64,000 bases of DNA from JACCZX01 sp963729165 (GTDB lineage Bacteria > Pseudomonadota > Gammaproteobacteria > Burkholderiales > Burkholderiaceae_F), in the NCBI GenBank assembly GCA_963729165.1, contig CAVSMM010000013.1, forward strand, positions 1 to 64,000, in the 5' to 3' direction. The position numbers and the translations under genes are program-made. This document shows, in pieces, positions 55,897-64,000 of this stretch. Every line of letters starts with the position of its first letter. Within the stretch, counting starts at the first letter, position 1. The notes under the pieces were generated by a model. It worked only from the letters and a program-made list of their open reading frames with translations. It ran no database searches and had not been told where the DNA came from.

Positions 55897-56658
55897 GCAA
55901 AATTTGAAAAATCCGGCTTCCTGCGCTCAAAAAAAGCAGTGAACGCTTCTTTCGCCTCCGCGCTGCGCACCATCTGTCCAAACGAGTTGGCCTCGTCAGC
56001 GATCACCTTTTCGGTGGCCGTTTTCCATCCTGAGCGCAACAACCGCTTAGTCGCACGCACCGAAGCAGGCGGCAGCTGATTGAATCGTTCGGCTTGTTTA
56101 ACGGCAAAGTCAAAAACATCATCGGCGCGGCAACACACGGTTCACGATATTCATTTCAACCGCTTCGCCGGCGTTGATCGGCTCCGCCAGCAGAAGCTTC
56201 TCAACGGCCTTGTGATAGCCGGCATTGAGCGGGATCAAAAGGCTCGATGCGAACTCAGGGCACAGGCCCAGCGAAACGAAAGGCATCGAGAAAACGGAGT
56301 TGTCGGCGCAGTAGACAAGATCACAGTGCATCAACATCGTCGTGCCGATGCCAACGGCGGCGCCATTGACTGCGGCGACCACGGGCTTTTCTGCGTAGCC
56401 AAGCGCCTGCATGAATTGGAACACCGGCGCGTTCATGTCGGCCGGTGGGTTCTTCATGAAATCTTCGAGGTCATTACCGGCAGTAAAGATGTCCTTCTGA
56501 CCGTGGATCAGAATTGCGCGCGCAGCTGAGTCCTCGTGTGCCGCCGCCAATGCATCGGCCATTGACTGGTACATCGCTGCGGTAATGGCGTTTTTCTTTT
56601 CCGGCCGTGCGATCTGAATGCGGGCCACGCCATTGACCGTAGTGCTTGTAACGCTCAT
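55893..56658 (-). CDS. Enoyl-CoA hydratase/isomerase, one frameshift
   Basis: Crotonase-fold enzyme. From the ATG at 56658 the first frame has VARIQIARPEKKNAITAAMY, the oxyanion segment IFTAGNDLEDFMKN and KPVVAAVNGAAVGIGTTMLM followed by CDLVYCADNSVFSMPFVSLG. After AEPINAGEAVEMNIVNRVLP the frame changes near 56130 and continues VFDFAVKQAERFNQLPPASV to KEAFTAFFERRKPDFSNF. The repaired length is about 255 residues, normal for the family. Part of the beta-oxidation operon. Confidence 0.88.
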
Positions 56659-56681
56659 CGCGGGCCGGCCCACATCCTGGC

Positions 56682-57149
56682 TCAGACTGGCGCGGCCTTG
56701 CGCGCAAAGTCACGCAGCGCTGCCGATGCCTGCGCACGGATCTTGTTACGAACGAAGGGCGACCAACCCAGCAACGACCCCTTCGCACCGAGTGCCTGCG
56801 AAGACCAGCGCCACAGGCTGAATATGTCTTCCTGGCGCACGATCTTGCCGGCGACAAGTTGCATCTCGAGTTGTCACCACGTTTTTCACCGGCCGCCCGT
56901 GGCGGAGAACGTGTATTGCGCGACCCAGTTGACACGGGCGCGAGACGGGCCGTCTTCGAGAATGTCGGCTTCGATGCCGAAGTCATCCTCGGCACGCGAC
57001 AGAAGCATCTGCCACATCAACCGCGTGCCCTTCGCATTCAACAGCTGAAAAACGGGATCGCTGAACGTAGCGTGCTCGGCATAGAGCAGGCCCATCGTGT
57101 AATGGTCGCGCACCGTGAAAGCTTCGTAGAAGCGCGCTGCGACACCCAT
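56682..57149 (-). CDS. SnoaL/NTF2-like protein, one frameshift
   Basis: About 155 residues when the two frames are joined near 56880: GVAARFYEAFTVRDHYTMGL, then YAEHATFSDPVFQLLNAKGT in the first frame and MQLVAGKIVRQEDIFSLWRW to SAALRDFARKAAPV in the second. The Y-a-e-d-a-x-F-x-D-P pattern and the W-x-W ending motif are those of SnoaL-like polyketide-cyclase/NTF2 folds, often ketosteroid-isomerase-like. No catalytic assignment is possible. It lies between the thiolase and the hydratase in the same operon. Confidence 0.75.
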
Positions 57150-57158
57150 CAGGCGCGC

Positions 57159-58356
57159 CTACACACGTTCAAAGATTCCCGCAGCGCCCATTCCAGTGCC
57201 GACGCACATTGTGACCATGCCGTATTTGAGGTTATTTCGCCGCATCGCATGCACGACGGTAGCAGAGCGGATCGCACCGGTCGCGCCCAGCGGGTGGCCA
57301 AGTGCGATCGCGCCGCCCATCGGATTGACCTTGCTCGTGTCCAGTCCTAAGATCGTTGATGACGGCGACCGCCTGCGCGGCAAACGCTTCGTTCAGTTCG
57401 ATCCAGCCGATATCTTCCTTCCTGATGCCAGCCAACTTCAACGCCACCGGTATCGCTTCCTTCGGGCCGATGCCCATGATTTCGGGCGGCACGCCGCGAA
57501 TCGAGAAGCTAACGAAGCGCACCAGCGGTGTCAGATTGAATTGCTTGACCGCGCGCTCCGAAGCGATGATCAATGCACCGGCGCCGTCCGATGTTTGCGA
57601 ACTGTTGCCAGCCGTGACACTGCCCTTCGCGGCGAACACAGGCCGCAGTTTCGCGAGCGCTTCAAGATTGGTGTCGGCGCGTGGACCTTCATCGAGGCTC
57701 ACCGATCGGGTGCGAACATCGAGCTCCCGAGTGCCCAGACGCGGAAATTTTTCCAGAATATCGATCGTCGTCATCTCGTCGGCAAACAAGCCGGCCTTTT
57801 GTGCCGCAATCGCTTTCTGATGCGACGAGTACGCGAATGCATCTTGCATCTCGCGCGTGACCTTCCATTGCGCCGCGACTTTCTCGGCCGTCAGGCCCAT
57901 GCCGTACGCAATGCCGACGTTCTCGTCCTTTTCGAAGATGTGCGGATTGAACGACGGCGTATTGCCGCCCATCGGCACCATGCTCATGGACTCGGAGCCG
58001 CCCGCCATCATCACGTCGGCCTCCCCGACGCGGATGCGATCGGCCGCCATCGCGACCGCGTTCAATCCGGACGAGCAGAAGCGATTGATCGTCACGCCGC
58101 CGGTCGAGTTCGGCAGCCCCGCCAGCAATACGGCGTTGCGCGCCATGTTCAGACCCTGCTGCGCTTCCGGAAAGGCGCATCCGATGATCGCGTCTTCGAC
58201 CGCTTTCGGATCGAGGCTCGGAACCTGCGACATCACCGAGCGGATCGCGGAAACCAGCAAATCATCGGGCCGCGTGTTGCGGAACATGCCTCGCGGCGCT
58301 TTGCCGATTGGGGTGCGGGTGGCGGCGACAATATAGGCGTCTTGAACTTGTTTCAT
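57159..58356 (-). CDS. Acetyl-CoA C-acyltransferase (thiolase), one frameshift
   Basis: Cleaves 3-ketoacyl-CoA in beta-oxidation. The first frame has the acyl-accepting cysteine in INRFCSSGLNAVAMAADRIR (C94) and NEAFAAQAVAVI near the end. Near 57350 an indel moves the reading to the frame with DTSKVNPMGGAIALGHPLGA (catalytic His) and VTMCVGTGMGAAGIFERV (second catalytic Cys). All three catalytic residues survive. The repaired protein is about 398 residues, as expected. It starts 1 base after the preceding stop, so it is coupled to the hydroxyacyl-CoA dehydrogenase gene (FadA-like role). Confidence 0.92.
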
Positions 58357-58357
58357 G

Positions 58358-60787
58358 TCAGTTCCTCACCGGCTTTCCGGTGGACATCATTCCCATCATG
58401 CGTTCCTGCGACTTCGGATGGTTGACGAGCTCAGTGAAAAATTTGCGCTCGAGATCGAGCAGCCATTGCTCGTCGGCCTGCGCGCTCGATTCGACGTCGC
58501 CGCCGCACATCACATTGGCAATGCCCGACGCCAGATAGAAATCGTGCTGGCTGATAAATCCGCCGTCGCGCATATTCACCAGCTGCGCCTTGATGTTGGC
58601 CACGCCGGCGCGTCCTGCCACCGGAAATGACGGCGAGCGCAACGGCGGTCGATAACCGCTCGCGTACAACGCCGAAGCCTCGTTGATCGCCGTCCATAAC
58701 AATTCATAGTTGTTGAATACGATCTTGTCGGTCGCGCGCAGGTAACCCATCTGTTGAGCTTCGAGCGCTGACTTCGAGACATTCGCCATCGCTGCGTTCA
58801 GAAACCAGTTCTTGATGAACGGAAACACATCGGTGATACCGGCCGCCTGCGCCGCCTGCGCGCCGCGGAGTGCCCCTTCCTTCAAACCCCCGGCTCCGGG
58901 AATCAATCCAACGCCGACTTCGACGAGGCCGATATAGCTTTCGAGCGATGCGACTGTCTTCGCGCTATGCACGATCAACTCGCAACCGCCACCCAGCGCC
59001 ATTCCACTGACTGCGGTGATAACGGGCACGTGCGCGTACTTGATGCGCATCCAGGCGTCCTGCATCTTTTTCTCTTCAACGTCGATCGCCGCGGCGCCTC
59101 CGGACATAAAGACCGGCATCATCGCTTGCAGGTCGGCGCCAACTGAAAACGGATCCTCGGGCGACCACACGACAAGCCCGCGATACTGCGACTCTGCGAG
59201 CTCGACTGCCTTTACCAGTCCTGCGATGACGCCAGGACCGATCGCGTGTACTTTCGTCTTGATCGACAAAATCAACACGTCATCACTGCTGCCCGATGCC
59301 ATCGAGCCGAGTGTCCACACTCGCACCGAGTCGTCCTCGAATACCGTCGTGCCACCGGTGGCCGCGTTAGCGCTTCCCTCGCCCAACAGCGGCGCGCGGA
59401 AGATCTGCTTCGAATAAACCGGCAGTGTCGAACGCGGAACGAATTTCTTTTTCGAAGGCGACCACGAGCCTTCCGGCGTGTGCACGCCTTGAGCGTCCGC
59501 AACGGGCCCTTCGAACACCCATTTCGGCAACGGCGCTTTCGACAACGCTTCACCCGCGTCGATATCCGCTTTCACCCACTCGGCAACCTGCTTCCACCCG
59601 GCCGCCTGCCACGTCTCAAACGGTCCGGTCGACCACCCGAATCCCCAACGCAAGGCAAAGTCGACGTCGCGCGCGGTATCGGCGATCGACTCAAGGTGCA
59701 CTGCGATGTAATGGAACGCATCGCGAAAAATCGCCCATAGGAACTTCGCCTGTGGATGATCCGATTCGCGCAGCAGCTTCAGCCGCTCGGCCGGGTCTTT
59801 CTTCTTCATGATTCGACCGACCAGCTCATCGGCCTTTGCGCCGCCTTCGACGTAGCCGCCCGTTTTCGGGTCGAGCACGTTGATCGCCTTGCCCTCCTTC
59901 TTATAGAACCCTGCGCCCGACTTCTGGCCCAGCGCGCCTTTCTCGACCAACGCTTTCAGCACCGGTGGTGTAGCAAAGTGTTCGGCGAACGGATCGATTG
60001 AAGCCGGCAGCGTGTCCTGCATCGTCTTGATCACGTGCGCCATCGTGTCGAGCCCGACGACATCAGCAGTACGGAACGTCGCACTCTTCGCGCGTCCAAG
60101 GCGCACGCCGGTCAAATCGTCGACAACGTCATATGACAGTCCGTATTTCTCGGCCTCCTTGATCGTTGCCAGCATGCCGAAGATGCCAACCCGATTGGCG
60201 ATGAAATTCGGAGTGTCCTTCGCGCGCACGACGCCCTTGCCGAGCGTCGACGTCAAGAAAGTTTCAAGGTCATCGAGGATTTCCGGCCGCGTGGCAGGCG
60301 TGGGGATCAACTCCACGAGGTGCATGTAACGCGGCGGGTTGAAAAAATGGACGCCGCAGAATCGTGCCGCAAGCCGCTCGTCCATCGCTTCGGCCAGCTT
60401 CGCGATCGGCAGGCCGGATGTGTTGGAAGCGAAGATCGCATTGTCGGAAACGAACGGCGCAACCTTGCGATACAGATCGTGCTTCCAGTCCATTCGCTCC
60501 GCAATTGCTTCGATGATCACGTCGCATCCGCGAAGCAGCTCCAGATTTTCCTCGTAGTTGGCGGGCTGTATATGGACTGCATCGTCTTTGTTGCCGAGCG
60601 GTGCCGGATTCAACTTTTTAAGATTCTCGATCGCGCGCAGCACGATGCCGTTCTTGTCCTTGCCTTTCGTGTCCGGCAGATCAAACAACACCACAGGCAC
60701 CTTCGCGTTCACGCAATGCGCGGCGATTTGCGCGCCCATCACTCCAGCACCGAGCACGGCAACCTTCCTCACTACAAAGTTCTTCAT
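58358..60787 (-). CDS. 3-hydroxyacyl-CoA dehydrogenase/enoyl-CoA hydratase fusion (FadN-like order)
   Basis: 809 residues. The NAD-binding domain comes first (RKVAVLGAGVMGAQIAAHCV), then the 3HCDH C-domains (NFIANRVGIFGMLATIKEAE at about 205, a second half near 370-430), and last a crotonase domain (GLVVWSPEDPFSVGADLQAM; VSGMALGGGCELIVHSAKTV; GVGLIPGAGGLKEGALRGAQ). E. coli FadB has the opposite order, hydratase first; this order is that of FadN-type proteins. It thus provides the two middle steps of beta-oxidation. The ATG overlaps the acyl-CoA dehydrogenase stop (TGATG). Confidence 0.92.
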   Translation of the reverse strand: MKNFVVRKVAVLGAGVMGAQIAAHCVNAKVPVVLFDLPDTKGKDKNGIVLRAIENLKKLNPAPLGNKDDAVHIQPANYEENLELLRGCDVIIEAIAERMDWKHDLYRKVAPFVSDNAIFASNTSGLPIAKLAEAMDERLAARFCGVHFFNPPRYMHLVELIPTPATRPEILDDLETFLTSTLGKGVVRAKDTPNFIANRVGIFGMLATIKEAEKYGLSYDVVDDLTGVRLGRAKSATFRTADVVGLDTMAHVIKTMQDTLPASIDPFAEHFATPPVLKALVEKGALGQKSGAGFYKKEGKAINVLDPKTGGYVEGGAKADELVGRIMKKKDPAERLKLLRESDHPQAKFLWAIFRDAFHYIAVHLESIADTARDVDFALRWGFGWSTGPFETWQAAGWKQVAEWVKADIDAGEALSKAPLPKWVFEGPVADAQGVHTPEGSWSPSKKKFVPRSTLPVYSKQIFRAPLLGEGSANAATGGTTVFEDDSVRVWTLGSMASGSSDDVLILSIKTKVHAIGPGVIAGLVKAVELAESQYRGLVVWSPEDPFSVGADLQAMMPVFMSGGAAAIDVEEKKMQDAWMRIKYAHVPVITAVSGMALGGGCELIVHSAKTVASLESYIGLVEVGVGLIPGAGGLKEGALRGAQAAQAAGITDVFPFIKNWFLNAAMANVSKSALEAQQMGYLRATDKIVFNNYELLWTAINEASALYASGYRPPLRSPSFPVAGRAGVANIKAQLVNMRDGGFISQHDFYLASGIANVMCGGDVESSAQADEQWLLDLERKFFTELVNHPKSQERMMGMMSTGKPVRN

Positions 60788-62598
60788 CAGAAGCTCTCCG
60801 CCGGCAATTCCATCAAATTCTTCACACCCGATCGCGCCGATCGAATACGAGATGCGGTTTCCGGCAACAACCGCTCGAAATAAAAGCGCGCGACCGTCAA
60901 CTTGTTGCGATAAAACGGGTCGACACGATCGCCGTCAGCCTTGATTCGTGTCAGCGCCACCTTTGCCATGCGTGCCCAGAAGTAGGCGTACACCAGGTGT
61001 CCGACCACGCGCAGATAGTCGACCGCCGCACCGCCGGCTTCATCCTGGTTCGCAAATGCCTTCATACCGATCTCGGTCGTCAGCTTCGTAACCTTGTCGC
61101 CAAGATCGGCCAGCGGCGTAACGAACTCGCTCATTTCGCTCACTGTGCCGTTTTCGTCGATAAAGTCGGTGATCAATTTACCGAACGCCTTCAGCCGCGC
61201 GCCGTTGTCCATCAGCACCTTGCGCCCGATCAGGTCGAGCGACTGGATCGTGTTGGTGCCTTCGTAGATCATGTTGATGCGTGCATCGCGCACGAACTGC
61301 TCCATTCCCCATTCGCGGATGTAACCGTGGCCGCCGAGCACCCCGAGGCATTCGGAAGCGGTCGCGAAGCCGTTGTCGGTCATGAACGCTTTTACGATCG
61401 GCGTCATCAGCGCCATCATGTCGCCAGCGAACTTCCTCTGCTGCTCATCGGGATGATGAAACTGCAGGTCCGCCATCAGCGCCACCCAGTAAGCAAATGC
61501 ACGACCCCCTTCGGCGTACGCGCGCGCCGTCAGCAGCATGCGTCTTACATCCGCGTGAACAATGATCGGGTCCGCTGGCTTGTCGGGTGCCTTAACGCCG
61601 GAGAGCGATCGGCCCTGAATGCGTTCCTTCGCATAGGCCGCCGCGTTTTGATAGGCGATCTCATTCACGCCGAGCCCTTGAACGCCAACCCCGAGCCGCG
61701 CACCGTTCATCATCGTGAACATCGCATTGAGGCCTTTGTTCGGTTGGCCGATCAACCATCCGGTCGCGCCGTCCAGATTGATCTGGCAGGTGGCATTGCC
61801 ATGAATGCCCATCTTGTGCTCGATGCCGCCACAGTAAAGCCCGTTGCGAGCTCCAAGCTTTGCGTCCGCGCCCACACCGTCGGGCAGGAACTTCGGAACA
61901 ATGAAGAGTGAAATGCCCTTCGTTCCCTGCGGCGCATCCGGCAATCGCGCCAACACGAGGTGGACGATGTTTTCGGCCAGATCATGCTCGCCGGACGAGA
62001 TGAAAATCTTTGCGCCGGTCAGTCGATAGCTGCCGTCAGCCTGCGGCTCCGCCTTTGTGCGAAGCATGCCGAGGTCGGTCCCACAGTGGGGCTCGGTCAG
62101 ACACATCGTTCCGGTCCATTGCCCGGTGGTGAGCTTTGGCAAGTACAGGTTCTTCTGTTCTTCTGTGCCATGAAGCAGCAGACATTCGCTGGCGCCGATC
62201 GTCAGCCCGGGATACATCGCCCACGCCTGATTGGTCGAATACTGCATCTCGTAGAACGCGATCTGCAGCAGATGTGGCAGACCTTGTCCGCCGTACTCCG
62301 TTTCGCCCGCCAGCCCCGGCCACCCCCCGGCACAAAAGGCTTCATAGGCTTGTTTGAATCCGCGTGGCGTCTTGACCGAATGAGTCGCCACGTCGTACGT
62401 GCATCCCTCGGCGTCGCCCGACTGATTGACCGGAAGCAACAATTCCTCGCAGAACTTGCCGGCTTCCTCGACCACCTGATTGACCGTGTCGGCATCGAGG
62501 TCCACATAGCGCGGCAGCGCCTTCAGCATGTCGACAGCGCCGAGCACTTCGTGAATCACAAACTGCTGATCGCGTAACGGGGCTTTGTAAATCGGCAT
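60787..62598 (-). CDS. Acyl-CoA dehydrogenase (about 600-residue type)
   Basis: First oxidation step of beta-oxidation. 603 residues with MCLTEPHCGTDLGMLRTKAE (FAD/substrate site) near residue 166, HKMGIHGNATCQINLDGATG, GGHGYIREWGMEQFVRDARI and MIYEGTNTIQSLDLIGRKVL, where the E of YEGTN is the usual catalytic base in this group. The length and N-/C-terminal extensions match the DmdC/long-form family. It starts 20 bases after the tetR stop. Confidence 0.93.
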   Translation of the reverse strand: MPIYKAPLRDQQFVIHEVLGAVDMLKALPRYVDLDADTVNQVVEEAGKFCEELLLPVNQSGDAEGCTYDVATHSVKTPRGFKQAYEAFCAGGWPGLAGETEYGGQGLPHLLQIAFYEMQYSTNQAWAMYPGLTIGASECLLLHGTEEQKNLYLPKLTTGQWTGTMCLTEPHCGTDLGMLRTKAEPQADGSYRLTGAKIFISSGEHDLAENIVHLVLARLPDAPQGTKGISLFIVPKFLPDGVGADAKLGARNGLYCGGIEHKMGIHGNATCQINLDGATGWLIGQPNKGLNAMFTMMNGARLGVGVQGLGVNEIAYQNAAAYAKERIQGRSLSGVKAPDKPADPIIVHADVRRMLLTARAYAEGGRAFAYWVALMADLQFHHPDEQQRKFAGDMMALMTPIVKAFMTDNGFATASECLGVLGGHGYIREWGMEQFVRDARINMIYEGTNTIQSLDLIGRKVLMDNGARLKAFGKLITDFIDENGTVSEMSEFVTPLADLGDKVTKLTTEIGMKAFANQDEAGGAAVDYLRVVGHLVYAYFWARMAKVALTRIKADGDRVDPFYRNKLTVARFYFERLLPETASRIRSARSGVKNLMELPAESF

Positions 62599-62618
62599 CG
62601 CGAACTTTTTCGCTTAGT

Positions 62619-63255
62619 TTACTTCGTGCAGCGCACCGCATCGATCAGTCGGCGCAGACCGGCGCGCGCGCGCTTGGCGCTGTCGGCCGATCGCAGCAAG
62701 CGTGCATCCTGATGCATCGCAAGCATCAGCCCATAGATCTCGAAAACGAGTTGCTGCGCATCCACGTTGGCTTCAGATGCCCTTCGCTCATCGCCTGCCG
62801 GATCGCCTTGATGCAGTTCGCGCTTCCAGCCGGTGATGATCGCGACCATCTCGTCGCGCAACGGGCCCGGAACATCGTCGTATTCAACCGCGCCGGCGAT
62901 CATGATGCAGCCACGAGTCAACTCGCGCGCCAAAAATGCAACCCAACGCTCAAGAATTGCTTCGAGCCGCGGCAATCCACGCGGCTTTGTTACCGCCGGT
63001 CTCAGCACTTCGTCGACGAACCGCTGCAAGTACGCTTTCAGCACTGCGAGCTGCAGTTCTTCGCGCGACCCGAAATGCGCGAAGACTCCGCTCTTGCTCA
63101 TCTGCATCTGAGTCGGCAAGCCTTCCAATCGTCAGCCCTTCCAGCCCATCGCGGCTCGCGGCCTGCAGCGCCGCTTCGACGATCGCCGCACGCGTCAGAT
63201 TTCGCCTTTGCGAGGGCAACATCGGACGATCGATGCGGGAGAAAGGAATTGGCAT
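62619..63255 (-). CDS. TetR-family transcriptional regulator, frameshifted
   Basis: First gene of the beta-oxidation operon and probably its repressor. The first frame has RRNLTRAAIVEAALQAASRD followed by GLEGLTIGRLAD (helix-turn-helix); after an indel near 63110 the second frame gives MQMSKSGVFAHFGSREELQL (recognition helix and dimer start), then the ligand-binding domain with AFLARELTRGCIMIAGAVEY. Between 62820 and 62770 a +1/-1 pair probably garbles 13 residues: another frame reads IRQAMSEGHLK there. Total about 212 residues. The start is ATG 63255; ATG 63222 is possible. A likely operator lies upstream. Confidence 0.85.
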
Positions 63256-63271
63256 GCGAGGAATTAAAAAT

Positions 63272-63281
63272 CGAACGTTCG
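63272..63281. promoter_or_regulatory. Candidate TetR operator
   Basis: Perfect 10-base palindrome CGAACGTTCG, 17 bases before the tetR start and directly downstream of the predicted -10 box. Palindromes with an AACGTT-like core are common TetR-family sites. The placement is what autorepression needs. Confidence 0.5.
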
Positions 63282-63282
63282 T

Positions 63283-63311
63283 ACTATTTCAGACGCGGCT
63301 GCGAGAGTCAA
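63283..63311 (-). promoter_or_regulatory. Predicted sigma-70 promoter of the tetR/beta-oxidation operon
   Basis: TTGACT (63311-63306), 17 bases, AATAGT (63288-63283) on the minus strand. The palindrome begins one base after the -10 box. Confidence 0.5.
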
Positions 63312-63334
63312 CCCGGCCGATTAGAGGTCCGCGA

Positions 63335-64000
63335 CTAGTTGAGGTTCGTTGCCTTGGTCGAACAGCTCTTGACGTGGTCGACAAACAGCCGCACTTTCTG
63401 CGACAAATGCCGGTGGCTCGGGTACACAGCCCAGATGTCACCCCGAGTGCCCTCAAACCCGGGCAATACGCGCATCAACTTGCCTGCTGCGATGGCATCT
63501 TCGACCAGAAAATCGGGCTCGCACACGATGCCTAACCCGGCAATCGCCGCCGCTACCAGCGCCTCCCCACTGTTCGCATGCAGGCTGCCGGTCACACGTA
63601 CTTCATGTGACTGACCACTGGAATCCGTAAAACGCCAACTGCTCGGCGCACTTGCGTACGCATATGTCAACACGTTGCGCGTTGCCAGGTCTGCGGGTGT
63701 TGACGGACTTCCATGCCGTCTTAAGTAGTCAGGGGAAGCGCACGCAATCAACTGCATCGACCCCAGACGGCGCGCCACGAGCCGGTCACTGCCCACTTGC
63801 CCAACGCGGATAGCGAGATCGAAGCCTTCGTCGACCAGATCGATGATCCGGTCGGAAACGACAAGATCGAACTTGATGTCCGGGATAACTGTTCGACAAA
63901 GTCGGCTATCGCGCGCGCCATCGTTTTCCGCCATGTTGTAGCGAACACGTCAGGCGCAAAGTGCCACGCGGTGCGACCGCCGATTGGCCGACAATGCCTC
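63335..64000 (-). CDS. LysR-family transcriptional regulator, 5' end outside the window, frameshifted
   Basis: Effector-binding domain of a LysR regulator. It shows FDLVVSDRIIDLVDEGFDLA followed by IRVGQVGSDRLVARRLGSMQ, and further on VAAAIAGLGIVCEPDFLVED. Upstream, GTLRLT and MARAIADFVEQ appear in different frames between 63985 and 63885, so two indels separate the pieces. The DNA-binding domain would lie to the right of the window. It is transcribed toward tetR; the two genes are 79 bases apart and not obviously linked. Confidence 0.82.

Noticed and set aside
57196..58425. 409-codon rightward frame opposite the thiolase
   Set aside because: Antisense shadow of a thiolase whose catalytic residues are all visible; no ribosome-binding site or family pattern.
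1..64000. Interpretation of the many broken genes as genome decay
   Set aside because: Breaks are single-base shifts with all motifs preserved, hit essential genes, and have no linked transposons or large deletions; sequencing indels explain them better.
1..64000. tRNA genes, IS elements, prophage, CRISPR arrays or long repeats
   Set aside because: None seen by eye; I noticed no tRNA-like cloverleaf block, terminal inverted repeats, integrase/transposase frame or regularly spaced repeats. A tool search could still find a weak one.

Overview
The window looks like chromosome from a flagellated betaproteobacterium, probably Burkholderiales-like. The grounds are a dcw (division and cell-wall) cluster in the order mraZ-rsmH-ftsL-ftsI-murE-murF-mraY-murD, an flhDC master regulator, a homodimeric-type aceE, a DUF3025 gene and a gltIJKL-type amino-acid importer, all in high-GC DNA. 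I see no tRNA, rRNA 16S/23S, IS element, phage gene or CRISPR array. Many otherwise intact housekeeping genes (murD, murF, ftsL, rsmH, ndh, pyrC, thiolase, tetR, lysR and others) are broken by single-base frameshifts in which the neighbouring frame continues the same protein. I read these as uncorrected indel errors of the assembly, not as pseudogenes.

Layout. 1-8250: dcw cluster on the minus strand, almost every junction an ATGA or TGATG overlap, driven by a promoter with a two-repeat MraZ operator. 8316-10094: NADH dehydrogenase II and the RNase P RNA. 10107-25522: a dense signalling block. It holds a receiver-kinase with its NarL-type regulator, a REC-PAS-GGDEF-EAL protein, a large BarA-like hybrid kinase (GAF, PAS, two receivers, Hpt), a membrane-anchored kinase, and an operon of an eight-PAS HisKA_2 kinase, an ANTAR (RNA-binding) response regulator and a zinc-ribbon membrane protein.

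25554-31245: flagellar regulatory block. It contains flgM and flgN behind a good sigma-28 promoter, fliA, an unknown gene with a weaker sigma-28-like site, ycgR and fliT, flhDC, and a second PilZ protein. An orphan leftward terminator upstream of flhD suggests an unannotated small transcript. 31582-45000: mixed metabolism, namely a lysine-rich secreted protein, an aldo/keto reductase, a ThDP enzyme, an RHH protein with DUF3025 and pyrC, aceE without aceF, glycerate kinase, a membrane protein fused to a spermidine-synthase-like domain, a tiny lipoprotein and cardiolipin synthase.

44993-49327: glutamate/aspartate-type ABC importer with an extra binding protein at the distal end and an intrinsic terminator after the first gene. 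49429-54462: Atm1-type ABC exporter, acyl-CoA thioesterase, FAD oxidoreductase and amidase. 54620-63255: a fatty-acid beta-oxidation operon led by its own TetR regulator, with a promoter and palindromic operator just upstream of tetR. The window ends inside a LysR regulator. Division and envelope synthesis, c-di-GMP signalling and motility control lie side by side, and the GGDEF/EAL protein and the two PilZ brake proteins probably act on the same motility output.
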